Source of the DNA: Gammaproteobacteria bacterium
GTDB lineage: Bacteria > Pseudomonadota > Gammaproteobacteria > Steroidobacterales > Steroidobacteraceae
NCBI GenBank assembly: GCA_004297335.1
Contig: SCUD01000175.1
Location: 1 to 64,000 of the forward strand
Direction: 5' to 3'
DNA length: 64,000 bases
The translations under genes and the position numbers were made by a program. The notes below the pieces were generated by a model, which searched no databases, was not told the origin of the DNA, and saw nothing but the letters and a program-made list of their open reading frames with translations. Shown here one piece after another: positions 38,103-47,129 of this stretch (position 1 is the first letter of the stretch; each line of letters starts with the position of its first letter).

Positions 38103-41100
38103 AGCTCTCCGAGATCTCGATCCGGCGCCCGGTCTTCGCGGCCGTGATCAGCCTGCTGCTGGTGCTGCTCGGACTCATTTCGCTGGACCGGCTGCCAGTG
38201 CGCGAGTATCCGGACGTCGAGCCGACGGTGATCTCGATCACCACCGCCTACAACGGCGCTGGCGCGGCGATCGTCGAGAACAAGATCACCCAGCTCATCG
38301 AGGACCGCATCGCCGGTCTCGAGGGCATCGAGAAGCTGCGCTCCAGCTCGCGCGACGAGCGTTCGGCAATCACCGTCGAGTTCAGTGCCGACCGGCCGAT
38401 CGACGCCGCCGCCAATGACATCCGCGATCGCATCGGCCGCGTCCTCGATGACTTGCCGGACGAGGCCGAGCCGCCGGAGATCCGCAAGAGCGGTGCCGAC
38501 GGCGAGGCGATCATGTACCTGAACCTGACCAGCGACCGGCAGTCGGCGATCGAGCTGACCGACTACGCCGAGCGCGTGCTGGTCGATCAGCTGGCGGCGA
38601 CCCCGGGCGTCGCGCGGGTCAACATCAACGGCGGGCGCCGCCAGGCGGTGCGCATCTGGATCGATCGCCAGGCGCTGGCCGCGCGGGCGCTGACCATTAC
38701 CGACATCGAGGCGGCGCTGCGCAGCGAGAACGTCGAACTGCCGGCCGGCCGGCTCGAGTCGATAGAGCGCGAGTTCGCGCTACGCACCGATACCGGCCTG
38801 AACCGCGTCGAGGATTTCCGCCGGCTGGTGATCGGGCGCGGGCCGGACGGCTATTTGGTGCGGCTTGGCGACATCGCCGACGTGCGGCTCGGCGCCGAGA
38901 ACGAGCGCAGCGTGTCGCGGTCGATGGGGCTGGCGGGCGTCAGCTTCGGCATCGAGCAGATGTCGCGCACCAACACGCTCGAGGTCGCCAACGAGGTGCA
39001 CCGGACCCTGGCGCGGATCGGCGCCGACCTGCCGGCCGGCATGCGGCTGACCGCCGATGTCGATCGCGCGGTGTTCATCCGCTCCTCGCTGCGCGAGGTG
39101 GTCACCGCGCTCGGCATCTCGCTCGGCGCGGTGCTGCTGGTGATCTTCCTGTTCCTTGGCAACCTGCGGGCAACGTTGTTGCCGGCGCTGACCATCCCGG
39201 TGTCGATCCTGGCCAGCCTGACGTTCATGGACTTCATGGGCTACTCGATCAACGTGCTGACGCTGCTCGGCATGGTGCTGGCAATCGGCCTGGTGGTCGA
39301 CGATGCGATCGTCGTGCTCGAGAACATCTTCCGGCGCATTGAGGCCGGCCAGCCGCCGTTGCTGGCGGCGCTCGACGGCAGCCGCGAGATCGGTTTCGCG
39401 GTGATCGCGACGACGGCCGTCCTGGTCTCGGTGTTCGTGCCGCTGTCGTTCCTGCCCGGAGTGCTCGGCCGCTTGTTCCGCGAGTTCGGCCTGACGCTGG
39501 CGGCGGCGGTGCTGTTTTCGGCGCTGGTCGCGCTGACGCTGACGCCGGCGCTGGCGGCGCGGGTCTTCCGCAGCGGCAGCGAGCGCGGCGCACTGGCGGC
39601 GCGCATCGAGCATTTCTTCACCGCCCTGGCCGTCGGCTACGAGCGGCTGCTCGGCAGCCTGATCCGGCGGCCGTGGCTGGTCGTCGGCGGTACGCTCGGG
39701 CTGCTGGTGCTGGCCGGCCTGGCGTTCCGTCAGCTGCCGCAGGAGTTCACGCCCAGCGAGGACCGCGGCTTCCTGTTCGTCGGCCTGGACGCGCCGGAGG
39801 GCGCCAGCCTCGAGTACACCAGCCGCTACCTGCAGCAGGCGGAGCAGATCCTGTTCGACGAGATCGAGCGTCACGGTGACATCCAGCGGTTCGCGCTGCG
39901 GATCGGCAGCGTCGGCTTCAGCGCCGAGGTCAACGCGGTGCGCGGCTGGATCGTGCTCGGCGACTGGGGCGCGCGGCAGCGCACGGCCGCGGCGATCGCC
40001 GATTCGCTGCGCAGCCAGCTCGGTGCCCTGCCGGGCGTGCGCTCATTCGTCTTCGTCCCGCAGGGGCTGAGCGTCGCCGGTTTCGGCCAGCCGGTGCAGG
40101 TCGTGATCGGCGGGCCGGACTACCCGACGCTGGCTGGCTGGAGCGAGCGGCTGGTCGAGCAGGCGGCGGCCAATCCGGGTCTGCTCAGCGTCGAGACCAA
40201 CTATCAGGAACGCAAGCCGCAGATCTCGGTGGCGGTGGACCGGGATCGTGCCGCCGAGCTTGGCGTCTCGCTGCAGACCGTCGGCCGCACGCTCGAGGCG
40301 ATGCTCGGCTCGCGGATCGTGACCACCTACGTCGATCGGGGCCGGGAGTACCGCGTGATCCTGCAGGCCCGGGCCGCGGACCGGGCGCAGCCGGCCGACC
40401 TCGAGAACCTGTACGTGCGTTCCAGCCGCGGCGGCGAGCTGGTGCCGCTCGCCAACCTGGTCCGGCTCGAGGAGGCCGCGGCGGCAATGCAGCTCAACCG
40501 CTTCGACCGGATGCGCGCGGTGACGATCAGCGCCAGCCTGGCGCCCGGCTACACGATGGGCGAGGCGGTCGGCTTCTTCCAGGAGCTGGTGGCGCGCGAG
40601 TTGCCGGCGACCGCACGGCTGTCGTTCGACGGCCAGGCCCGCGAGTACCTGCGCTCGCGCGGCCAGCTCTGGTCGACTTTCGCGTTCGCGGTCGGCATCG
40701 TCTTCCTGGTGCTGGCCGCGCAGTTCGAGAGTTTCCGGCACCCGCTGGTGATCCTGACGACGGTGCCGCTGGCGGTGATCGGCGCGATCGCCGGCCTGCA
40801 GCTGTACGGCTTCTCGCTGAACGTGTTCAGCCAGATTGCGATGATCCTGCTGATCGGCATCGCCGCCAAGAACGGCGTGCTGATCGTCGAGTTCGCGAAC
40901 CAGCAGCGTGATCGCGGCCTCGATCGCGTCCAGGCAGTGGTACGCGCCGCGGCAATCCGCCTGCGGCCGGTGCTGATGACGAGCCTGTGCACCGCGTTCG
41001 GCGCGCTGCCGTTCCTGCTCGCCAGCGGCGCGGGTGCCGAGACCCGGCGGCCGATCGGCGTCGTCGTGTTCTACGGCACGGTCATCGCCGTGCTGCTGAC

Positions 41101-41206
41101 GCTGTTCGTGGTGCCGGCGGTCTATGCGCTGATCGCGGGCAAGCATCGTTCGCCGCACTACCTGGCGGGCGTCATCGAGCGCCTGCGCGCGCAGCCCGGC
41201 GGGTAG
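38099..41206 (+). CDS. RND efflux permease (HAE1 family)
   Basis: This proton-driven trimeric exporter of drugs, detergents or lipophiles has the normal length of 1035 residues. It begins MKLSEISIRRPVFAAVISLL. It has large periplasmic loops, TM4 with the proton-relay pair GLVVDDAIVVLENIFRR and the matching TM10-12 (ILTTVPLAVIGAIAGLQ, IGIAAKNGVLIVEFANQQRD). The Asp-Asp pair in TM4 is present. It is translationally coupled to the adaptor. A TolC-type partner must be elsewhere. The M32 carboxypeptidase follows 17 bp after its stop. Confidence 0.94.
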   Translation: MKLSEISIRRPVFAAVISLLLVLLGLISLDRLPVREYPDVEPTVISITTAYNGAGAAIVENKITQLIEDRIAGLEGIEKLRSSSRDERSAITVEFSADRPIDAAANDIRDRIGRVLDDLPDEAEPPEIRKSGADGEAIMYLNLTSDRQSAIELTDYAERVLVDQLAATPGVARVNINGGRRQAVRIWIDRQALAARALTITDIEAALRSENVELPAGRLESIEREFALRTDTGLNRVEDFRRLVIGRGPDGYLVRLGDIADVRLGAENERSVSRSMGLAGVSFGIEQMSRTNTLEVANEVHRTLARIGADLPAGMRLTADVDRAVFIRSSLREVVTALGISLGAVLLVIFLFLGNLRATLLPALTIPVSILASLTFMDFMGYSINVLTLLGMVLAIGLVVDDAIVVLENIFRRIEAGQPPLLAALDGSREIGFAVIATTAVLVSVFVPLSFLPGVLGRLFREFGLTLAAAVLFSALVALTLTPALAARVFRSGSERGALAARIEHFFTALAVGYERLLGSLIRRPWLVVGGTLGLLVLAGLAFRQLPQEFTPSEDRGFLFVGLDAPEGASLEYTSRYLQQAEQILFDEIERHGDIQRFALRIGSVGFSAEVNAVRGWIVLGDWGARQRTAAAIADSLRSQLGALPGVRSFVFVPQGLSVAGFGQPVQVVIGGPDYPTLAGWSERLVEQAAANPGLLSVETNYQERKPQISVAVDRDRAAELGVSLQTVGRTLEAMLGSRIVTTYVDRGREYRVILQARAADRAQPADLENLYVRSSRGGELVPLANLVRLEEAAAAMQLNRFDRMRAVTISASLAPGYTMGEAVGFFQELVARELPATARLSFDGQAREYLRSRGQLWSTFAFAVGIVFLVLAAQFESFRHPLVILTTVPLAVIGAIAGLQLYGFSLNVFSQIAMILLIGIAAKNGVLIVEFANQQRDRGLDRVQAVVRAAAIRLRPVLMTSLCTAFGALPFLLASGAGAETRRPIGVVVFYGTVIAVLLTLFVVPAVYALIAGKHRSPHYLAGVIERLRAQPGG

Positions 41207-41222
41207 ACCGGAGCAAGCCGCC

Positions 41223-42725
41223 GTGGCCACCGTGACACCGTACCAGCAGCTCGAGCAGGAGTTCCGCCGCCTGCACGCCTTCCGCGGCGCGCTCGCCGTG
41301 CTGCGCTGGGATGCCGCGATCACGATGCCGCGCGGCAGCGCGGACGTGCGCGGAGAGCAGCTGGCGACGCTCGAGCTCGAGTGCCATGCCTTGCTCGGCA
41401 CGCCGCGGCTCGCGCGGCTGCTCGAGCGGGCGCAGGCCGGCGCCGCTACGCTTGCCGACTGGCAGAGTGCCAACCTGCGCGAGATGCGCCGGCTGCGCGA
41501 TCACGCGATCGCAACGCCGCCATCGCTGGTCGCGCGCATCGCGCGGGCGGTGGCGCAGGCCGAGGCGCGCTGGCGCGAGGCCCGCGAACGCAACGACTTC
41601 GGCGTCCTGGCGCCGCAGCTCGAGGAAGTCGTCCGCCTGGTGCGCAGCCGCGCAGAGCTGCTGGCGCAGCGCTTCGGCCTCGATCCCTGGGACGCGCTGG
41701 CTGACGAATTCACGCCGGGCCTGCTGTCGCGCGATATCGACGCGATCTTCACCCCGTTGTCGCAGCGGCTGCCGACCCTGGTCACCGAGGCGATCGAACG
41801 GCAGGCGGACCCGCCGATCCTGCCGATCGAGGGGCGGTTTCCGGCCGGGCGCCAGCGCGCGCTATGCATCGAGGTCATGAAGGCGTTTGGTTTCCCGTTC
41901 GATCGTGGTCGCTTCGACGACAGCGATCACGCCTTCACCGAGGGTGTGCCGGGCGATATCCGGGTCACCACCCGTTTCAGTCCCCGCGATCCCTTCCAGG
42001 GACTGCTGGGGGCGTTGCACGAGACCGGCCAGGCGCTCTACGACCTCGGCTTGCCCGCGGCATGGGTCGACCAGCCGGTCGGCCAGGACCGTGGCATGGC
42101 GCTCGAGGAGAGCCAGTCGCTGCTGCTCGAGATGATGGTGGGCCGGAGCCGGGCCTTCGTCGCCTGGCTGCGCCCGCTGCTGGAGAAACACTTCGACGCG
42201 ACCGGCCCGCAGTTGTCGGAGGAAAACGTCTATCGGTACCTGAACCGGGTCGCGCGCGGCCCGAACCGCTCGGAGGCCGACGAGCTCACCTACCAGACCC
42301 ACATCGTGCTGCGTTATGAGCTGGAGCGGCGCCTGCTGTCGGGCCAACTCCCCGTGCGCGAGCTGCGCGATGCCTGGAACGACCTGTCGGCCGAGCGCCT
42401 CGGTCTCGTGCCCGCATCGGATCTCGAGGGCTGCCTGCAGGATATCCACTGGGCGCTCGGTTCCTTCGGTCATTTCCCTTCCTATGGTGTCGGGGCGGTG
42501 ATTGCCGGCCAGCTGTGGGAGGCGATCCGCGAGCACCGGCCGACGATCGACGCCGAGATCCAGGCCGGCCAGTTCGCGGGCCTGCTCGGCTGGCTGCGCG
42601 AGCGCGTGCACGCGCTGGGCGCGCGCTTCGGTGTGCCCGAACTGGTCCGGCACGCGACCGGGCGGCCGCTTTCCGCGGCGCCGTTCCTGCGCTACCTGGA
42701 GCGCAAGTACGTCTCCGACCTCTAG
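41223..42725 (+). CDS. M32-family carboxypeptidase with altered zinc motif
   Basis: M32 (Taq-type) carboxypeptidases remove C-terminal residues using one metal. The 500-residue protein has the family layout (QLEQEFRRLHAFRGALAVLR, LRWDAAITMPRGSADVRGEQ, FTEGVPGDIRVTTRFSPRDP). The metal motif normally HExGH reads HETGQ (residues 266-270), so the second His is Gln. The third-ligand segment normally HESQS reads EESQS (295-299). It begins at a GTG (41223). Two departures at the metal site mean either a variant subgroup or weakened catalysis. It lies between the RND genes and ttcA with tight spacing (17 and 9 bp). Confidence 0.85.
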   Translation: MATVTPYQQLEQEFRRLHAFRGALAVLRWDAAITMPRGSADVRGEQLATLELECHALLGTPRLARLLERAQAGAATLADWQSANLREMRRLRDHAIATPPSLVARIARAVAQAEARWREARERNDFGVLAPQLEEVVRLVRSRAELLAQRFGLDPWDALADEFTPGLLSRDIDAIFTPLSQRLPTLVTEAIERQADPPILPIEGRFPAGRQRALCIEVMKAFGFPFDRGRFDDSDHAFTEGVPGDIRVTTRFSPRDPFQGLLGALHETGQALYDLGLPAAWVDQPVGQDRGMALEESQSLLLEMMVGRSRAFVAWLRPLLEKHFDATGPQLSEENVYRYLNRVARGPNRSEADELTYQTHIVLRYELERRLLSGQLPVRELRDAWNDLSAERLGLVPASDLEGCLQDIHWALGSFGHFPSYGVGAVIAGQLWEAIREHRPTIDAEIQAGQFAGLLGWLRERVHALGARFGVPELVRHATGRPLSAAPFLRYLERKYVSDL

Positions 42726-42734
42726 AATGGCGCG

Positions 42735-43547
42735 ATGCCCGTAGCCGTTCCCACGACCTCGGCGAACTTTCGCCGCCTCAGCGCCCGGCTGCGGGGGCTG
42801 GTCGGCCGCGCCATTGCCGATTTTGGCATGATCGGCGAGGGCGACCGGATCATGGTCTGCCTGTCGGGCGGCAAGGACTCCTTCACGCTGCTCGACCTGC
42901 TGCTGTCGCTGCGGCGCGCGGCGCCGGTGCGGTTCGAACTGGCCGCCGTCAACCTCGACCAGAAACAGCCCGGCTTCCCGGAGCGCGTGCTGCCGGAATA
43001 CCTGGAGGGGCTCGGGGTTCCGTACCAGGTCATCGAACAGGACACCTACCGAGTGGTGCGGCGCGTCATCCCGGAGGGCCGCACGCAGTGCGGGCTGTGC
43101 AGCCGCCTGCGCCGCGGCGCGCTGTATCGTCACGCGCGCGCGCAGGGCTTCACGCGCATCGCCCTCGGCCATCATCGCGACGACATCATCGAGACGCTGT
43201 TCCTGAACCTGTTCCATGGCGGGCGCCTCAAGGCCATGCCGCCGAAGCTGCTGGCCGAGGATGGCAGCAACGTGGTGATCCGGCCGCTGTGCTACGTGCC
43301 GGAACGCGAGATCGCCCGCTATGCGCGGGCCCGCCAGTTCCCGATCATTCCCTGCTCGCTGTGTGGCTCGCAGCCGAACCTGCAGCGGGTCGCGATCGGT
43401 CGCATGCTCGAACAATGGGAGCGCGAGCATCCGGGCCGTGTGGACTCGATCTTCACCGCCATGCGGAATGTCCAGCCGTCGCATCTCGCTGATCCGCAGC
43501 TGTTCGATTTCCGCAGTCTCGAACGCCGGGCCACCGCAGGCAGCTGA
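42735..43547 (+). CDS. ttcA: tRNA 2-thiocytidine biosynthesis protein TtcA
   Basis: TtcA thiolates cytidine 32 of some tRNAs using a [4Fe-4S] cluster and ATP. The 270-residue protein has the PP-loop SGGKDS (44-49), the cluster cysteines in [16 protein letters not shown] and [14 protein letters not shown] (two CxxC sites), and [20 protein letters not shown]. Normal length is about 270-310 residues. It starts with an ATG at 42735 and is followed one base later by the next gene's GTG. It could be part of the downstream operon or just a neighbour. Confidence 0.95.
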   Translation: MPVAVPTTSANFRRLSARLRGLVGRAIADFGMIGEGDRIMVCLSGGKDSFTLLDLLLSLRRAAPVRFELAAVNLDQKQPGFPERVLPEYLEGLGVPYQVIEQDTYRVVRRVIPEGRTQCGLCSRLRRGALYRHARAQGFTRIALGHHRDDIIETLFLNLFHGGRLKAMPPKLLAEDGSNVVIRPLCYVPEREIARYARARQFPIIPCSLCGSQPNLQRVAIGRMLEQWEREHPGRVDSIFTAMRNVQPSHLADPQLFDFRSLERRATAGS

Positions 43548-43548
43548 C

Positions 43549-45057
43549 GTGCCCGAGGGTTTCCCACCGCCGCTGCCGAACAGCTACTGGGTCGAGCCTG
43601 GTCGCCTGCTCGCCGGCGAGTATCCGGGTGCCGCGAGCGAGGAGGGGACGCGCTCGCGGCTGAAGCGGCTGCAGGACGCCGGCATCGACTGCTTCATCGA
43701 CCTGACGATGCCGGACGAGCTCGAGGCCTACGATCGCCTGCTGCCGGGTCCGCACGCGCGCCGCGCGGCCAGCTACCTGCGCCAGCCGATCCGCGACCAT
43801 GGGCTGCCGGAAACGGCCGCGCAGATGGTAGCGATCCTCGATGCCATCGACGCGGCGCTGGCACAGGACCGGCATGTCTACCTGCACTGCCGTGCGGGCA
43901 TCGGACGCACCAACCTGGTCATCGGCTGCTGGCTGGCCCGCCGTGGTCTCGGCGGCCCGGCGGCGCTCGCACGCCTGAACGAGCTGTGGAGTGCCAGTGC
44001 CCGGTCGGAATCGTGGCCGTCGGTTCCCGAGACTGAGGCCCAGGCTGATTTCGTCCTGGCCTTCCGCGGGACACCGGCCGTGCGGCCGGCCGCAGCGACT
44101 CCGGGCCCCGGCGCCGGCAGCCTGCACGCACGCTGCCGCGGACTGCTCCTCGGCCTCGCGCTGGGCGATGCCCTGGGCCAGGCTGCCGCCGGCCGGCGCG
44201 CCGGTACGTTTCCGGCGCTCAGGGACCTCGAGGGCGGTGGACCGCACGCGTTGCCCGCGGGGGCCTGGTCGGACAAGACCGCGATGGCGCTGTGCCTCGC
44301 CGCCAGCCTGACGGAGCGCGATGCCGTGGATCCGACCGACCAGCTGCATCGCTACCTGCGCTGGCAGAAGGATGGCGAGTGGAGCAGCACCGGGCGCTGT
44401 GTCGGCATCAGCGCCGCAACTGCGCGGGCGCTCGCGACCGCCCAGTGGTCCCGCAATCCGTTCGCAGGTTCGCACGATCCGGCCACTGCGGACCGCGAGC
44501 CGCTGGCACGCATCGGCCCGGTCGCGGCCTTCCTGTGCGCCGATCCCGCCGCCGCGGTAGCGGCGGCGGTGGATTGCGTCCGCGTGACCCACCAGGCACC
44601 GGTCGCGCTCGAGGCCGCGCGTTACTTCGTGGCCCTGCTCGTCGGTGCGCTGCGCGGCGCGTCGAAGGAGGAACTGCTCGCGCCGCTGTACACGCCGGTT
44701 CCGGGGCTGTGGGAAAGGGCGCCGCTGCGGCCCGAGATCCACGCGATCGCGCTCGGCGCCTGGCGCGACCAGGATGCCCGGCGGAGCGCGCGCGCCGGCC
44801 AGGCGGCCGGAGCCCTGGGGCTGGCCCTGCGGTTGTTCGAACGCGGCGCAGGACTCACGGACTGCCTGTTGCAGGCGGCCAACCTCGGGCGTGAGGCCGA
44901 CGCCAATGCGGCGATCGTCGGGCAGCTCGCGGGAGCCTGTTACGGTGCGACGGAGCTGCCGGCCGGCTGGCTGCAGAAGCTCGCGCTGCGCAACTCGATC
45001 GAGACGCTGGCGGAAGGCCTGTGGTCTGCAGCCCGGCGTCGCGGTGCCGGGCCATGA
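43549..45057 (+). CDS. Fusion of dual-specificity phosphatase and ADP-ribosylglycohydrolase-like domain
   Basis: The 502-residue protein joins two domains. Residues about 10-160 are a Cys-phosphatase: DLTMPDELEAYDRLLPG supplies the acid Asp, and HVYLHCRAGIGRTNLV is the CX5R loop (Cys 114, Arg 120). Residues about 190-500 resemble ADP-ribosylglycohydrolase (DraG): GLLLGLALGDALGQAA, then AWSDKTAMALCLA and NLGREADANAAIVGQLAG. In active enzymes the middle motif is T/S-D-D-T and the last D-x-D-T/S. Here they are S-D-K-T (241-244) and R-E-A-D-A (448-452), so metal ligands are partly lost. The start is a GTG one base after ttcA. It overlaps the zinc peptidase start (ATGA). Confidence 0.85.
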   Translation: MPEGFPPPLPNSYWVEPGRLLAGEYPGAASEEGTRSRLKRLQDAGIDCFIDLTMPDELEAYDRLLPGPHARRAASYLRQPIRDHGLPETAAQMVAILDAIDAALAQDRHVYLHCRAGIGRTNLVIGCWLARRGLGGPAALARLNELWSASARSESWPSVPETEAQADFVLAFRGTPAVRPAAATPGPGAGSLHARCRGLLLGLALGDALGQAAAGRRAGTFPALRDLEGGGPHALPAGAWSDKTAMALCLAASLTERDAVDPTDQLHRYLRWQKDGEWSSTGRCVGISAATARALATAQWSRNPFAGSHDPATADREPLARIGPVAAFLCADPAAAVAAAVDCVRVTHQAPVALEAARYFVALLVGALRGASKEELLAPLYTPVPGLWERAPLRPEIHAIALGAWRDQDARRSARAGQAAGALGLALRLFERGAGLTDCLLQAANLGREADANAAIVGQLAGACYGATELPAGWLQKLALRNSIETLAEGLWSAARRRGAGP

Positions 45058-46091
45058 CCGGCGCGACCCGCCGCCAGCGCCGTCCGGCCTGGAGCCGGCT
45101 GCCGGACGAGGAGCTGCTGGACCTGCGCCTGTGTGACCTGCAGCTGCGGATCCGCGGTTCGCCGGTGGAGCCGCAGATCCGACGGCTCGGAGGTGAACTT
45201 GCCGCCCGCGGTCTCGTCTTCCGGCCGCACTGCTGGATCGCGCAGGAGTGGTTCTCGCCCGACGGCGTGCCGGGCATCGCGATTCCGTTCTACCTGCTGC
45301 ATCCGCGGCTGGCTGCGCTCGAGCGACGCTTCATGGGCGAGGTCGAGGGCGGCAACGCCGATGCGCTGATGCGGATCCTGCGCCACGAGGCCGGCCACGC
45401 GATCGACACGGCCTGGCGCCTGCGGCGGCGCAAGCGCTGGCGCGAGCTGTTCGGCTACGCCTCCAGGCCATACCCGCGCCACTATCGCCCGCGACCCGGC
45501 AGCCGGCGCTTCGTGCAGCATCTCGGCAACTGGTATGCGCAGAGCCATCCGACCGAGGATTTCGCCGAGACCGTCGCGGTCTGGCTGGCACCGCGCTCGG
45601 CCTGGCGGCGCCGCTACGCGGACTGGCCGGCGCTGCGCAAGCTCGAGTACGTGGACGAGCTGATGCAGGAGCTGCGCGGCCGGCGCCCACCGGTGCGTGC
45701 CCGCCAGCATGTCGAGCCACTGAAGGTCGCGCGGCGTACGCTGCGTCAGCACTACGCACTCATGGTGCGTCATTACCGCAGCGACGATGCCGAGCGCATC
45801 GACAAGATCCTGCTGCGGGTCTTCACGCCGCGGCGCCAGCGCCGGGGACAGACCGGCGCGGCGCGTATGCTGCGCGAGGAGCTGCCGGTGCTGCGGCGGC
45901 GGATCGCCAGGCGGCTGGGAGCGAGCGAATATCTGGTGCAGGAGATCATCGAACATCTCATCGATCGCTGCCGGATCCTCCGCCTGTTCGTCCGTGGCGG
46001 GCGGCGCCGCTCGCGCCGGCGGGCCGAGCGGCTGATCGTCGCGCTGGTCAGTCGGGCAATGCACAATACCGGACCTAGGCTGGCACTATGA
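45054..46091 (+). CDS. Putative zinc metallopeptidase
   Basis: The 345-residue protein has the gluzincin-like motif RILRHEAGHAIDTAWRLRRR (HExxH) and a later TEDFAETVAVWLAP whose Glu could be the third ligand. The C-terminal 100 residues are very basic and helical (RVFTPRRQRRGQTGAARMLR). The ATG at 45054 overlaps the preceding stop; the open frame upstream to 45021 is inside that gene. It overlaps the ATP-grasp gene (ATGA at 46088). I know no substrate. Pairing with an ATP-grasp ligase suggests a small-peptide pathway. Confidence 0.78.
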   Translation: MTGATRRQRRPAWSRLPDEELLDLRLCDLQLRIRGSPVEPQIRRLGGELAARGLVFRPHCWIAQEWFSPDGVPGIAIPFYLLHPRLAALERRFMGEVEGGNADALMRILRHEAGHAIDTAWRLRRRKRWRELFGYASRPYPRHYRPRPGSRRFVQHLGNWYAQSHPTEDFAETVAVWLAPRSAWRRRYADWPALRKLEYVDELMQELRGRRPPVRARQHVEPLKVARRTLRQHYALMVRHYRSDDAERIDKILLRVFTPRRQRRGQTGAARMLREELPVLRRRIARRLGASEYLVQEIIEHLIDRCRILRLFVRGGRRRSRRRAERLIVALVSRAMHNTGPRLAL

Positions 46092-47116
46092 AGAAACTGC
46101 GCATCCTCGTGCTGGTTCACGAGACCCTGGTTCCGCCGGAGACGCTGGAAGGCGTCTCCGAGCAGCAGGCGGACGAGTTCCGCACCGAATTCGACGTGAT
46201 CACGCGGCTGCGGGCCTCCGGTCACGAGGTGCGGCCACTCGGCATCGGTGACAGCCTGGGCGAACTGCGCACGGCGATCCGCGAATGGCATCCACACGTC
46301 TGCTTCAACCTGCTCGAGGAGTTCGGTGGCGTCGCGGCCTATGACCAGCACGTCGTGGCCTACCTCGAGCTGCTGCGCCAGCCGTACACCGGCTGCAATC
46401 CGCGCGGCATGATGCTGTCGCGCGACAAGGTGCTGTCCAAGCAGATCCTGTCCTACCACCGGATCCCGACCCCGCAGTTCGTGCTGTTCCGGCGTGGCCG
46501 GGTCATCCGCATCCCGAAGCGGCTGCACTTCCCGCTGTTCGTCAAGTCGGCATCCGATGACGCCTCGCTCGGCATCGCCCAGGCCTCGGTGGTCGAGGAT
46601 GCGGCGCGCCTGGTCGAGCGCGTGCAGTTCATCCACGAGCACACCTCCGGCCATGCGCTGGTGGAGGAGTTCATCGAGGGCCGCGAGATCTATGTCGGCG
46701 TCTTCGGCAATGCCAGCCTGCGGACGCTGCCGCCCTGGGAACTGTCCTTCGGCGGGCTCGGCGCAGGCAGCGCCGCGATCGCGACGCGCAAGGTCAAGTG
46801 GGACCGGGCCTACCAGCAGCGCCACGGCATCACCACCGGTGCCGCGCTGGACCTGCCCGCCGGTATCGCCGAGCGCCTCGATCGCTACGCACGCCGCATC
46901 TACCGCGCACTGCACATGTCGGGCTACGCGCGCATGGATTTCCGGCTGCGGGGCGACGGTACGCCGTTCGTGCTCGAGGCCAACGCGAATCCGAACCTCG
47001 AGGAACGCGAGGACTTCGCGAGGTCCGCGCTGCATGCCGGCATATCCTATCCCGCGCTGCTCGGGCGCATCATCTCGCTTGGTACCGGCTACCGCGCGGA
47101 GTGGCGCCAGGACTGA
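46088..47116 (+). CDS. D-Ala-D-Ala-ligase-like ATP-grasp enzyme
   Basis: ATP-grasp ligases form amide or ester bonds via acyl-phosphate. The 342-residue protein has the D-Ala-D-Ala ligase plan: an N-terminal domain ending NLLEEFGGVAAYDQHVVAYL, the central FPLFVKSASDDASLGIAQAS (Lys that contacts ATP), ALVEEFIEGREIYVGVFGNA and the metal-binding FVLEANANPNLEEREDFARS. It is not Ddl itself, as the substrate loops differ. It overlaps the zinc peptidase. Substrate unknown; possibly ligation of amino acids to a small acceptor. Confidence 0.83.
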   Translation: MKKLRILVLVHETLVPPETLEGVSEQQADEFRTEFDVITRLRASGHEVRPLGIGDSLGELRTAIREWHPHVCFNLLEEFGGVAAYDQHVVAYLELLRQPYTGCNPRGMMLSRDKVLSKQILSYHRIPTPQFVLFRRGRVIRIPKRLHFPLFVKSASDDASLGIAQASVVEDAARLVERVQFIHEHTSGHALVEEFIEGREIYVGVFGNASLRTLPPWELSFGGLGAGSAAIATRKVKWDRAYQQRHGITTGAALDLPAGIAERLDRYARRIYRALHMSGYARMDFRLRGDGTPFVLEANANPNLEEREDFARSALHAGISYPALLGRIISLGTGYRAEWRQD

Positions 47117-47129
47117 GCTCCCGGCCGGA

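Noticed and set aside
37014-41206. Minus-strand frames of over 300 codons across the RND genes
   Set aside because: Shadows of a well-defined adaptor and permease pair.
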